Source: an uncultured Novosphingobium sp. (GTDB lineage: Bacteria > Pseudomonadota > Alphaproteobacteria > Sphingomonadales > Sphingomonadaceae). Taken from it: a stretch of DNA of 35,376 bases. The position numbers and the translations under genes were made by a program. A model generated the notes under the pieces. That model saw only the letters and a list, made by a program, of their open reading frames with translations. It was not told the origin of the DNA and ran no database searches. Positions 19,779-27,733 of this stretch are shown piece by piece (position 1 is the stretch's first letter; every line of letters begins with the position of its first letter). Location: NCBI GenBank assembly GCA_946886365.1, contig CAMPIM010000029.1:1-35376 (forward strand). The letters are read 5' to 3'.

Positions 19779-20677
19779 TCGAAACAAAAAAACTCGGCGC
19801 GATCGGGGTGGAAGTCATCGGCGTAGATCCTTCCAGAGCGATCAATGAGAATATAGCCCGGCAACTTGTTGCGCTGTTTCGGGAAGAAGGCGTTCTGCTG
19901 TTCCGGGGCGTCGGCGTCGCGCCTGAACTTCTGCTCAACCTCAGCCGGTGCTTTGGCGAACTGGAACCGCATCCCGTTCCCGACCTGCGCCTGCCCGAAC
20001 ATCCCGAATTGATCCTCCTCACCAACAAGGGTGGGCCGCGCGGGCCGGTCTATGCGTTTGACGGCGTACCGACCTATGGCCGGATACCCTGGCATACTGA
20101 TCTTGCCTTTCAGGAAGTGCCCAATGCCGGGGCGCTGCTCAACATGGTGGAGAAGGCGACGATCGGCGGCCACACCGCCTGGCTCGACACCGCAGCGGCC
20201 TATGACGCGCTCGATGAGTCGCTCAAGCGCCGTATTGAGGGCCTCGAAGTACGCTTCGAATTTTGCACCGACCTCAGCCGCGTTCGCTTCGGCAATGAAA
20301 ATGGCACGCGCGTCGGCGAAATGAAGATGAACTTTCCCGATTATCCGCCACAGGCAAGGCCGCTCGTCTGGAAGCATCCGCAAACCGGCCGCACGATCAT
20401 GAATATCTGCCCGCTGAACCTGCAAGCCATTGTTGGCATGGATCAGGCGGAAAGTGATGAACTGCTCCAGACTCTGATCGGCCAGCTATGCCAACCGCGG
20501 TTCATCTACGAACATGATTGGGCCCAGGGTGACATCATCCTGTGGGACAATTACCGGCTGATGCATCGCGCCGAAGGACATCCGCTGGACGTCATCCGGG
20601 TCGTGTACCGGACGACATTGCGTGGATCGGCGAAGGTCGGGCGAACGATCGCTCCACACGCCGCGCTTGTCGCTTGA
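19775..20677 (+). CDS. TauD/TfdA-family Fe(II)/2-oxoglutarate dioxygenase
   Basis: 300 residues with the facial triad on the double-stranded beta-helix: WHTDLAFQ gives His107 and Asp109, and RLMHRAEGHP gives His264. VIRVVYRTTLRG supplies the Arg that grips 2-oxoglutarate. The family uses O2 and 2-oxoglutarate to hydroxylate substrates; members cleave taurine, alkyl sulfates (AtsK), 2,4-D and others, so the substrate cannot be named. ATG at 19775 is preferred over the upstream TTG at 19652, because AGAAGAGG is placed correctly and the domain starts here. The neighbouring sulfatase island makes a sulfur-scavenging role tempting, but it is about 600 bases away with no shared operator. Confidence 0.88.
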   Translation: MIETKKLGAIGVEVIGVDPSRAINENIARQLVALFREEGVLLFRGVGVAPELLLNLSRCFGELEPHPVPDLRLPEHPELILLTNKGGPRGPVYAFDGVPTYGRIPWHTDLAFQEVPNAGALLNMVEKATIGGHTAWLDTAAAYDALDESLKRRIEGLEVRFEFCTDLSRVRFGNENGTRVGEMKMNFPDYPPQARPLVWKHPQTGRTIMNICPLNLQAIVGMDQAESDELLQTLIGQLCQPRFIYEHDWAQGDIILWDNYRLMHRAEGHPLDVIRVVYRTTLRGSAKVGRTIAPHAALVA

Positions 20678-21226
20678 GGCGGTGCGCGCCGCCTGCCCTG
20701 ACAACAGAAAATTTGACACCGTGATCAAGGGCTTGGGCTTCGCCGCAGCGACAAAGGAACGAAGATGAAGCACAGATCCTCCTTGGAAAATCGTGGCAAA
20801 AGGTCGGGAGTTCCGCGGTTAGCGGAAGCAGAAACCGCCTCGTAGGCTGTTAAAACTTGCAGCCTGCATGTTTACGAGCTGCTACCGGCAGCAACCTTGC
20901 GCCGTCCCTTCATGATGATGGCCCATCAAGGGACCTCTTACACGCGTTCGATGCTTAGACGGTTTCAGTGCAAGTCACTCATGGCACGATCGCACTGGCT
21001 TACGAGCAAATAGGCTCTCACCCTCGCCTCGTGAAGACTGCAGTTCCAGTGGCGACCATCGCCAACCATCGCGGCTGCGTTCGGGGGCGATCTAGGCGAG
21101 TTCGGCGTAAAAGAGAAACAAGTTGCGTCAAATGTTATCCGGTCACACCGTGTGCTGGGTGCCGGACACTTATTCATCTGAGTGCTTGTGGCAATTATCG
21201 ACCGAAGCTATAATCCGACGATTGCG
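20678..21226 (+). other. Long non-coding interval, contents unassigned
   Basis: About 550 bases between the dioxygenase and the TonB receptor's 3' end. I see no convincing gene on either strand. It holds a hairpin with GTCCCTT and AAGGGAC arms near 20905-20936 and a 26-codon ORF from ATG 20765 (start MKHRSSLENRGKR) after AAAGGAACGAAG, which has no recognised relative. The sequence is less GC-rich than its flanks and may be decayed mobile DNA. Confidence 0.4.
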
Positions 21227-21257
21227 GGTGCCGAGCCAAAAAATCGGTCTCGGCACC
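21227..21257 (-). terminator. Hairpin after the TonB receptor, likely terminator
   Basis: A perfect 9-bp stem (GGTGCCGAG at 21227-21235, CTCGGCACC at 21249-21257) lies 10 bases beyond the receptor stop on the - strand. The loop, read on the - strand, contains six T, but no T-run follows the stem. Position and stability favour a terminator for the receptor transcript. Confidence 0.5.
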
Positions 21258-21267
21258 GCGGCATCAT

Positions 21268-23412
21268 TCAATACTCGAAGGTAAGTTCAAGCCCATAAGT
21301 GCGCGGATCGCCGAAGATCGCGCTTGGCAGGCCGCCGTTGAAATGGGCGATATAATATTCCTTGTCGGTCAAATTCTTGCCGAAGGCCGACAGACGCCAG
21401 TTGCCGAAGCCCACCGGAATATCGGAAAGGGTGAGGCGGGCGTTGAGCAGGCCATAGTCTCCGATTACATAGCGCGGATCGGCTGTGGACGTCGAAACCT
21501 TGCTCTTGAGGAAATAGTCGACATTGGCCGTGAGGATACCGATGGGCGTATCGGGGAAGCGATATTCCAGCGAAGTCGTCAGCGTATGTTTTGGCGCTTC
21601 GACAAAAGTATAGCGAGACGTGATGTCGTTGCCCGCTTGATCGAGGATCTGCTGGAACTTGGCATCCAGATAGGCATAGTTGACTGAAAGCGTCAGCGCA
21701 TCGACCGGCTTGGCGATCAGGTCCAGTTCGAAACCCTGTATCCGGGCCTTGCCTGCATTGAACACATCGGTGATCGCTACATTGGTCGGGTCCGACTGGA
21801 TATTGGTTTGGATATCCTTGTAGTTCGACCGGAACAGGGCGAGGTTTGTCTGGAGATGATTGTCGAGCCAGCTCGCTTTTACGCCGAGTTCGAAGGAGTC
21901 CAGCGTTTCGGGACCGAAGCCTTCATTGAAGCGTGTGACGCTGCTGGCGCGGATATTGTAACCGCCGGTCTTATAGCCACGCGCATATTTGGCGTAGATG
22001 TTGAGGTTGGGGGTGGCGTTATAGCCGATGACGAAGCTGGGGCTGAGGTTGGAGAAATGATTCTTGCCCTCGCCATGAGGCAGCACGGTCGGCGCGCCTG
22101 CCGCGGGAACGATCGTCTGATCCAGCGTTGCTTCACGCTCGTCACGCGACCAGCGCAAGCCGCCGGTCAGGTAGAGCCCCTCAACGAAGGCAGGGCGCAA
22201 GGTCGCCTGGCCGTATAGGGCATAGGCGCGGTTATGAATCGTCGCGACGCGATCCACGCGGGGACGGCCGGTTATCGCCGAATAATCGGCGCTTTCGCCA
22301 TTTTCGTCGAAATAATAAGCGCCCAGGACATAATCCAACCGGCGATCCAGAGCGGAGCCGACAAGTTGCACTTCCTCGCTCCATTGATCCTGCTGCTGGT
22401 CAAAGCCGGTCAGGATCAACGGGAATGCGCCGACGACGCCGGTCAGATAATTTTGATTGGTGACGCTGGAGAGCTTCCGATAGCCGGTGAGCGATTTCAA
22501 GGTGACGTCGTCAGCCACTTCCCAGCTAATGGTGAGGTTATGGCCTTGAGACGTGGCATCGTTCGGCATGAGGTTGCGCACAAAGGGTGACCCCGCCGTC
22601 GGCCGGTCGGCCGTGCGCGGGTAGAAAGGCGCCGCGACCATGAAGACAGGCGTGTCGTTGATGTCGGAACGGTCATAAGTGTAGCGCAGCTGCAGCGCAT
22701 CGGTGGGCTGGAACAGAATAGCCGCGCGATAGGCGTCGCGGCGCTGATCCCCCCAGCGGGCGACGCCGGTGCCCGGATTATCGACAAAGCCATCCTTCTG
22801 GCTGTGCAGATAGCCCAGTTCGACCGCCAGCTTGTCACCCACCGGGATGTTTACGCGGGTGCGCGACCGAAACTGGTTGTAGTTGCCGACGGCGAGGGTT
22901 TGCTTCGCGGAAAACTCGCCCAGTTCAGGCGCGCGAGTAATGTAGTTGATCGCGCCGCCCGTCGCGTTGCGGCCATAGAGCGAACCCTGCGGCCCGCGCA
23001 GCACTTCAATCCGCTCGACCTCCGCAACTTCGGCAGAGAGGCCCTGGTTGCGGGCGATGTAGATGCCATCCAGATAGACTGCGACGCTGGGGTCCACGGT
23101 GATCTGGTCGTCATTATTGCCGATCCCGCGAATGAAAACGCGAGCCGTTGTCGCGCTGTTCGGATGGGGAGTCACGGCAAGGCTGGGGACCAGCGTGCGC
23201 AGGTCGGTGATGTCGGCAATGCCCTTCTTTTCAATGTCGGCGCCGGTCATGGCCATCATCGAGATGGGCGTTTTCTGAAGGGATTCAGATCGCTTTTGGG
23301 CGGTGACGACGATCTCCTGGATGCCCCCGCCATCCTCTTCCTGGGCGAGCGCGGGTGAGGCGCAGGCGAAAAGGCACAGCGCCAGGGCGTGGCGTGAAAT
23401 AGCGTTGTTCAT
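21268..23412 (-). CDS. TonB-dependent receptor of the sulfatase island
   Basis: 714 residues. Signal peptide MNNAISRHALALCLFACASP ending at ALAQ, a TonB box (QEIVVTAQKR), plug domain (TTARVFIRGIGNNDDQITVD, VERIEVLRGPQGSLYGRNAT, TGGAINYITRAP) and a barrel ending in an aromatic residue (YGLELTFEY). It imports large or scarce ligands across the outer membrane. Its ATG has an excellent GGGAGGAA upstream. The gap to the alkylsulfatase stop is only 39 bases and contains a near-copy of the divergent-promoter palindrome, suggesting separate or extra control. In context the ligand is likely a sulfated organic compound rather than iron, but that is inference. Confidence 0.9.
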   Translation of the reverse strand: MNNAISRHALALCLFACASPALAQEEDGGGIQEIVVTAQKRSESLQKTPISMMAMTGADIEKKGIADITDLRTLVPSLAVTPHPNSATTARVFIRGIGNNDDQITVDPSVAVYLDGIYIARNQGLSAEVAEVERIEVLRGPQGSLYGRNATGGAINYITRAPELGEFSAKQTLAVGNYNQFRSRTRVNIPVGDKLAVELGYLHSQKDGFVDNPGTGVARWGDQRRDAYRAAILFQPTDALQLRYTYDRSDINDTPVFMVAAPFYPRTADRPTAGSPFVRNLMPNDATSQGHNLTISWEVADDVTLKSLTGYRKLSSVTNQNYLTGVVGAFPLILTGFDQQQDQWSEEVQLVGSALDRRLDYVLGAYYFDENGESADYSAITGRPRVDRVATIHNRAYALYGQATLRPAFVEGLYLTGGLRWSRDEREATLDQTIVPAAGAPTVLPHGEGKNHFSNLSPSFVIGYNATPNLNIYAKYARGYKTGGYNIRASSVTRFNEGFGPETLDSFELGVKASWLDNHLQTNLALFRSNYKDIQTNIQSDPTNVAITDVFNAGKARIQGFELDLIAKPVDALTLSVNYAYLDAKFQQILDQAGNDITSRYTFVEAPKHTLTTSLEYRFPDTPIGILTANVDYFLKSKVSTSTADPRYVIGDYGLLNARLTLSDIPVGFGNWRLSAFGKNLTDKEYYIAHFNGGLPSAIFGDPRTYGLELTFEY

Positions 23413-23428
23413 GATAGTTCCTCCCTGT

Positions 23429-23449
23429 TGTACGATGTTGTTTCGTACT
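23429..23449. promoter_or_regulatory. 21-bp palindrome, candidate operator 2 (TonB receptor)
   Basis: TGTACG at 23429-23434, nine bases, then CGTACT at 23444-23449. It matches the site at 25340-25360 in length, spacing and arms, with one mismatch at the outer base; both contain a GTACGAAAC half-site read in one orientation. It lies directly upstream of the receptor's ribosome-binding site and two bases after the alkylsulfatase stop. A size of 21 bp with this symmetry is typical of TetR-type operators. Confidence 0.62.
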
Positions 23450-23451
23450 GG

Positions 23452-25218
23452 TTAGCGTATGACGAGATTGATGGGGGTGACGGTGAGGTCGAGCGCGGCG
23501 AATATCTGCCCGAGCGCGGACGACCCTGCGCCGGAGATTGCGCCTGTTTTCACCAACGCGTCGACGGACTGGCTGCCGGAGACTAGATCTCCCAGCGCAG
23601 TGCGCTCCAGATTCACGACGGGCATGGTCCCCGCCTGGCCCCGCCGAAACTTCAAGGTGCTGTTACGCAGTTCGAGAAGCCATGGGTCGCTTTCTCCAGC
23701 GATGGCCAAGGCGACGGCATGGTCGCCAGCCCCGGCCCGCTTCGGATCGACCTTGTAGCGGATCTGCTCGAGCATCAGCGCCACCGGCATCTTGCGGATA
23801 TTGTCCGGGTTCATGTAGCGCGCGGTGAGGCCCGCCTGCTGCAGCTTTCCTTCCAGCTCCAGCGCGCCCATCAGGTAGAAGCCGCGCCGGTTGCTGTTAT
23901 AGGTGGCGTAGCCCAGCTTGCGGAAAGCAGCGGCCTTCAGGCGACGCGCGTCCATATCCTGATGGTCGATGGCGATGAGCAGCGTCGTCAGCTCCGCAGC
24001 CCATTGCGCGTCGCCCTGTGCAAAGGCGCGGTTAGCAGTGGCAAGGACCGGCGCTCGCCCGCCCATCAGCGCCACCTCTCGCCGCGCGCGCTCCACACGC
24101 GGAGTGGGCGCAAGATCGGTCGCATCGCCGGAGAACCAGCTGATATAGCCGACATAATAGCTGCGCGCGGCATCGGCGACGGTGCCATAATATTCGGTCG
24201 TATAGGGTTCCGAACGCAGCCATTGCGGCAACGGTCCCAATGCATCGGGTAGTTCATCCTCCGTAACGCCCTTGTTGATCAGGCGGATCGTCTGGTCATG
24301 CGTATATTGGATCGCATCCTCATAGCGGGTCAGCAGAGCCTTGATCTGCGGCGCGCCCTCCACGACCGGCCCATGCATCGGCACCATCCAGGCCGCGTCA
24401 TAGCGCTCCATCCGGCGCAGCGCCTCGATCCAGCGATTGGCGTCGCGCATCTTGGTGCCGCGCATCGAATGGAGGTTGGGGAAAGTCGGCCCCTGCACCT
24501 CGTCGCCCGAGATCAGCACCTGATAGTCGGGAAGCCATGCTGCGATATGCGAAGCTGCCTCCCCGCCGGTATGGAACAGGTGCAGCTTAACCCCAGCGAT
24601 TTCGATGTCGCGCGCGCCGTCCACATCGACGAACTGCGTGGGTGGGATATAGGCGGACTCATTCTTTCCAGCCGCGCCCAAGCCGCCACAGCAGCCGACA
24701 TGAAAATCCTCAGCCTCCTTCCCGGTCAGGCTGAAGCCGAACATATAAGCGGCGCGGGTGGCGACGATCGGCAGCGTCGCAACGCCTTCGTCCGACAATT
24801 CCTTCAGAAAATTAGAGGCGGCATAGATCGGCACCTTGCCGCTGGCGACATCGGCCGGGGTTGCGAAGACCCCTGCTCCATTCACATGATCCGGATGATG
24901 GTGCGTATAGATGATTGCCTTGATCGGCTTGGTCGAGATCTGCGCTCGTATCTTTGCAAGGGCGGCCGTCGCGACATCGCGGTTCATGCCGGTGTCGAGG
25001 ATGATCAGCCCGTCGCTGCCTTCGACAACGACGATGTTCATGCCCTGGAATTCGATCTGCCAGACCGGAGTCTTTCCTACATGCGTGACCCGCTCCTGAA
25101 ACAGGCGGGCATGCGCGGTGTAATTGGACGGCGCGGAAAAGGGCACGCTCAGGTCTGGCGCATGAGCGAGCGCGGGGGTGGCTGCACCGGCCAGCAGCAA
25201 GGCTATCAGGATGCGCAT
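23452..25218 (-). CDS. Alkylsulfatase, BDS1/SdsA-like metallo-beta-lactamase fold
   Basis: 588 residues. Signal peptide MRILIALLLAGAATPALAHA, then the metallo-beta-lactamase domain with the binuclear zinc motif THHHPDHVNG (His106, His108, Asp110, His111) and GDEVQGPTFPNLHSMRGTKM, a block typical of the SdsA1/BDS1 class. A helical dimerisation domain and a C-terminal SCP2-like lid (LTARYMNPDNIRKMPVALML onward) follow. Class III sulfatases hydrolyse alkyl sulfates directly using zinc-bound water and need no formylglycine. It is shorter than SdsA1 (about 650). The ATG at 25218 is chosen because the signal peptide starts there; an in-frame ATG at 25317 would add a non-signal leader. A short coupled frame precedes it. 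Confidence 0.9.
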   Translation of the reverse strand: MRILIALLLAGAATPALAHAPDLSVPFSAPSNYTAHARLFQERVTHVGKTPVWQIEFQGMNIVVVEGSDGLIILDTGMNRDVATAALAKIRAQISTKPIKAIIYTHHHPDHVNGAGVFATPADVASGKVPIYAASNFLKELSDEGVATLPIVATRAAYMFGFSLTGKEAEDFHVGCCGGLGAAGKNESAYIPPTQFVDVDGARDIEIAGVKLHLFHTGGEAASHIAAWLPDYQVLISGDEVQGPTFPNLHSMRGTKMRDANRWIEALRRMERYDAAWMVPMHGPVVEGAPQIKALLTRYEDAIQYTHDQTIRLINKGVTEDELPDALGPLPQWLRSEPYTTEYYGTVADAARSYYVGYISWFSGDATDLAPTPRVERARREVALMGGRAPVLATANRAFAQGDAQWAAELTTLLIAIDHQDMDARRLKAAAFRKLGYATYNSNRRGFYLMGALELEGKLQQAGLTARYMNPDNIRKMPVALMLEQIRYKVDPKRAGAGDHAVALAIAGESDPWLLELRNSTLKFRRGQAGTMPVVNLERTALGDLVSGSQSVDALVKTGAISGAGSSALGQIFAALDLTVTPINLVIR

Positions 25219-25298
25219 CAGATCGATGCTCCCGACGCAGGCGGCGACTGGTGAATGCGACGTCGATCGACGCAGCAGGTCGAAACCCTGCGGGTCAT
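25218..25298 (-). CDS. 26-codon leader frame with Cys-Cys before the alkylsulfatase
   Basis: ATG at 25298 has AGGAGA four bases upstream, better than the alkylsulfatase's own site. It encodes 26 residues starting MTRRVSTCCVDRRR and stops at TGA 25220-25218, which overlaps the alkylsulfatase ATG by one base (TGATG). Adjacent Cys codons at residues 8-9 followed by Arg codons would make translation sensitive to charged tRNA-Cys. This is the arrangement of cysteine-responsive leader peptides before sulfur genes known in actinobacteria. It is in a different frame from the alkylsulfatase. Function as a leader is inference; it could also simply deliver ribosomes to the coupled start. Confidence 0.45.
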   Translation of the reverse strand: MTRRVSTCCVDRRRIHQSPPASGASI

Positions 25299-25339
25299 AT
25301 ACTCTCCTATCATTCATTTTGTCGTTTGCTTGCTTGTAC

Positions 25340-25360
25340 TGTACGAAACTCTTCCGTACA
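25340..25360. promoter_or_regulatory. 21-bp palindrome, candidate operator 1 (divergent promoter)
   Basis: TGTACG (25340-25345), nine bases, CGTACA (25355-25360). Inner bases are also partly symmetric (GAAA/TTCC), and an outer repeat CTTGTAC (25333-25339) with GTACAAG (25356-25362) extends it. It sits 31 bases before the first arylsulfatase ATG and 42 bases before the leader frame on the other strand, so one bound regulator could block both promoters. TTGTAC and TACAAG lie 17 bases apart on both strands, a possible symmetric promoter. A near-copy occurs at 23429-23449. Confidence 0.68.
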
Positions 25361-25390
25361 AGATGTAAAACAGGATGGAGTGGATGAGCG

Positions 25391-27733
25391 ATGGCAAGGC
25401 GTTCGGCAATGAGAGTTGGCGCAGGATTTCTGGCGGTTTTGCTGGCTAGCGCAGCGCCGGTCGCGGCGCAGACCGTGCTACCACGCGCGCCAGAAGCTTT
25501 TGCGGGAAAGATCGGGCAGACCTATGCCGATTCGGTCGCGGCCTTTCCCAAGCCGGTGACCGCGCCTGCGGGAGCGCCCAATGTCCTGCTGATCCTGACA
25601 GACGATGTGGGCTTTGGTGCGGCGTCGACCTTTGGCGGGCCGATACCCACGCCCAATCTGGACCGACTGGCAGCGCGGGGCCTGGTCTATAACCGCTTTC
25701 ATACCACCGCCATGTGTTCGCCGACGCGCGCCTCGCTGCTGACCGGGCGCAACCATCATGCGGTGGGCAATGCCGTGGTCAGCGATATCGCCACCGGCTA
25801 TCCCGGCTATTGGTCCATGATCCCGCGCAGCGCCGCCACGGTCGCCGAGGTGCTGCGCCAGAATGGCTACAACACGGCGATGTTCGGCAAGCATCATAAT
25901 ATCCCGGCGCAGGAGGGTTCCATCGCAGGCCCCTTCGATCAATGGCCGACGGGGCTGGGCTTCGAGCAGTTTTACGGTTTCCTGGGCGGCGACACGGAAC
26001 AATGGACGCCCAAGCTGTATCGCGGCAATGCGCCCGCCGAGCAGAAATATGACAAGGACCCGACCTACATCCTAGACCGTGATCTGGCGGATGAGGCAAT
26101 CGGCTATGTCCACGCACAAAAGGCGGCGGCCCCGGACAAGCCCTTCTTCCTCTATTATGCTCCCGGCACCGCTCACGCCCCGCATCAGGCGCCAGCCGAC
26201 TGGATCGCCAAGTTCAAGGGCCAATTCGACCAGGGATGGGACGCGGTTCGCGCCGAGACCCTGAAGCGGCAGATCGCGATGAAGATCGCTCCGCCAGGCA
26301 CCAAGGCCACGCCGCGCATCGGTGATATTCCCGCTTGGGACAGCCTGAACCCCGACCAAAAGCGAGTCTATACGCGGATGATGGAAGTCTATGCTGGCAT
26401 GCTCGCCTATCAGGACGCGCAGATCGGCCGCCTGCTGGACGAGTTGGACCGCATGGGCGAGAGCGGCAACACCCTCGTCATGTTCATCGAAGGTGACAAT
26501 GGCGCGTCATCCGAGGGCGGAATGGCGGGCAGCACCAATGAGCTGGGCACATTCGCCAACGGCGCAACGGAGGACATGGCCTGGCTCAACGGCATGATCG
26601 ACAAGCTGGGCGGCAAGGACAGTTACGGTCATTTTCCAGTCGGCTGGGCCTGGGCAACCAACGGGCCCTTCCCATGGATGAAGCAGATCGCCTCTCACCT
26701 TGGCGGGACACGTAACGGCATGGTCGTGTCCTGGCCCGATCATATCAAGGCGCGGGGCATCCGTTCGCAATTCACCCATGTGAATGATGTGATGCCGACG
26801 ATTTTGGAAGTGGCGGGGATCAAGGCGCCCGGGAGCGTCAATGGCATCGCGCAGCAGCGGATCGACGGCGTCAGCTTTGCCTATAGCTTCGACGCGCCCA
26901 AGGCTGCGGAGCGGCACGATACCCAATATTTCGAGATGATTGGCACGCGCGCCATCTACCACAAGGGCTGGATGGCCAGCACCACGCCCGCCCGCATGCC
27001 GTGGAAGATGGGCGAAGTTCTCAGTTCTCCCCTCGATTATAAATGGGAACTTTATGACCTGAACAAGGACTATGCGCAGTCCCGCGATCTGGCGGCGCGC
27101 TATCCGGAGAAGCTGAAGGAGTTGCAGGCGCTCTGGACGGCAGAGGCGCAAAAGAACAACGTGTTCCCGCTCGATGGGCGGCAATCGCTCGACCGTTCCT
27201 CCGCTTCGAAGATCGCCTTCGCGCCGCGCCGCAAGAGCTTCACCTATTGGGGCAAGGGGATCAGCGTAGCTGAAGGCGCGGCCCCCATGATCCGGGGGCG
27301 TTCCTTCGAGATCGTCGCCGATATCGACATGCCCTCGGGCGGCGGCAACGGCCCGCTGGTCGCGCAGGGCAGCAAGTTCGGCGGCTGGAGCTTTTACCTG
27401 AAGGATGGGAAACCAGCAGCGCACGTGGCGTTGACGCAGCAGCCCAGCCATCAATGGGACGTCGCGGCGGCCACACCGATCCCGGCGGGTCCGGCCAAAA
27501 TCAGCTATGCGTTCGACTATGACGGCGGCGGCTTCGGGCGCGGCGGGCTGATGCGCATCAGCGTCAACGGCAGCGAAGTCGCGCGCGGGCGGATCGAGCG
27601 GACCTTCCTGATCCCCGCCGGGCTCGGCGAGACCTTCGACATTGGCGACGACACGGGGGCGACGGTGATCGACTACCCGAACGGCCATTCATTCAACGGC
27701 GAAGTCCGCAAGATCGAGGTATTTCTGAAATGA
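25391..27733 (+). CDS. Arylsulfatase (formylglycine type), first of tandem pair
   Basis: 780 residues. Signal peptide MARRSAMRVGAGFLAVLLAS to about residue 26, then the alkaline-phosphatase-like sulfatase fold: NVLLILTDDVGFG (metal Asp71-Asp72), the activation motif CSPTRASLLTGR with Cys109 as the residue converted to formylglycine, FGKHHNIP, and FIEGDNG with Asp369 and Asn370 completing the Ca2+ site. Roughly 200 C-terminal residues form an extra beta-rich domain (FGGWSFYLKDGKPAAH), as in long mycobacterial arylsulfatases. The enzyme would hydrolyse sulfate esters in the periplasm once the island's formylglycine enzyme has modified it. It overlaps the second arylsulfatase by four bases. Exact substrate unknown. 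Confidence 0.92.
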   Translation: MARRSAMRVGAGFLAVLLASAAPVAAQTVLPRAPEAFAGKIGQTYADSVAAFPKPVTAPAGAPNVLLILTDDVGFGAASTFGGPIPTPNLDRLAARGLVYNRFHTTAMCSPTRASLLTGRNHHAVGNAVVSDIATGYPGYWSMIPRSAATVAEVLRQNGYNTAMFGKHHNIPAQEGSIAGPFDQWPTGLGFEQFYGFLGGDTEQWTPKLYRGNAPAEQKYDKDPTYILDRDLADEAIGYVHAQKAAAPDKPFFLYYAPGTAHAPHQAPADWIAKFKGQFDQGWDAVRAETLKRQIAMKIAPPGTKATPRIGDIPAWDSLNPDQKRVYTRMMEVYAGMLAYQDAQIGRLLDELDRMGESGNTLVMFIEGDNGASSEGGMAGSTNELGTFANGATEDMAWLNGMIDKLGGKDSYGHFPVGWAWATNGPFPWMKQIASHLGGTRNGMVVSWPDHIKARGIRSQFTHVNDVMPTILEVAGIKAPGSVNGIAQQRIDGVSFAYSFDAPKAAERHDTQYFEMIGTRAIYHKGWMASTTPARMPWKMGEVLSSPLDYKWELYDLNKDYAQSRDLAARYPEKLKELQALWTAEAQKNNVFPLDGRQSLDRSSASKIAFAPRRKSFTYWGKGISVAEGAAPMIRGRSFEIVADIDMPSGGGNGPLVAQGSKFGGWSFYLKDGKPAAHVALTQQPSHQWDVAAATPIPAGPAKISYAFDYDGGGFGRGGLMRISVNGSEVARGRIERTFLIPAGLGETFDIGDDTGATVIDYPNGHSFNGEVRKIEVFLK

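Noticed and set aside
20942..20975. Short resemblance to the 3' part of 23S rRNA (ATGCTTAGA-like and TTTCAG-like words)
   Set aside because: Only about two dozen bases match loosely and the flanking sequence does not follow rRNA. Treated as chance.
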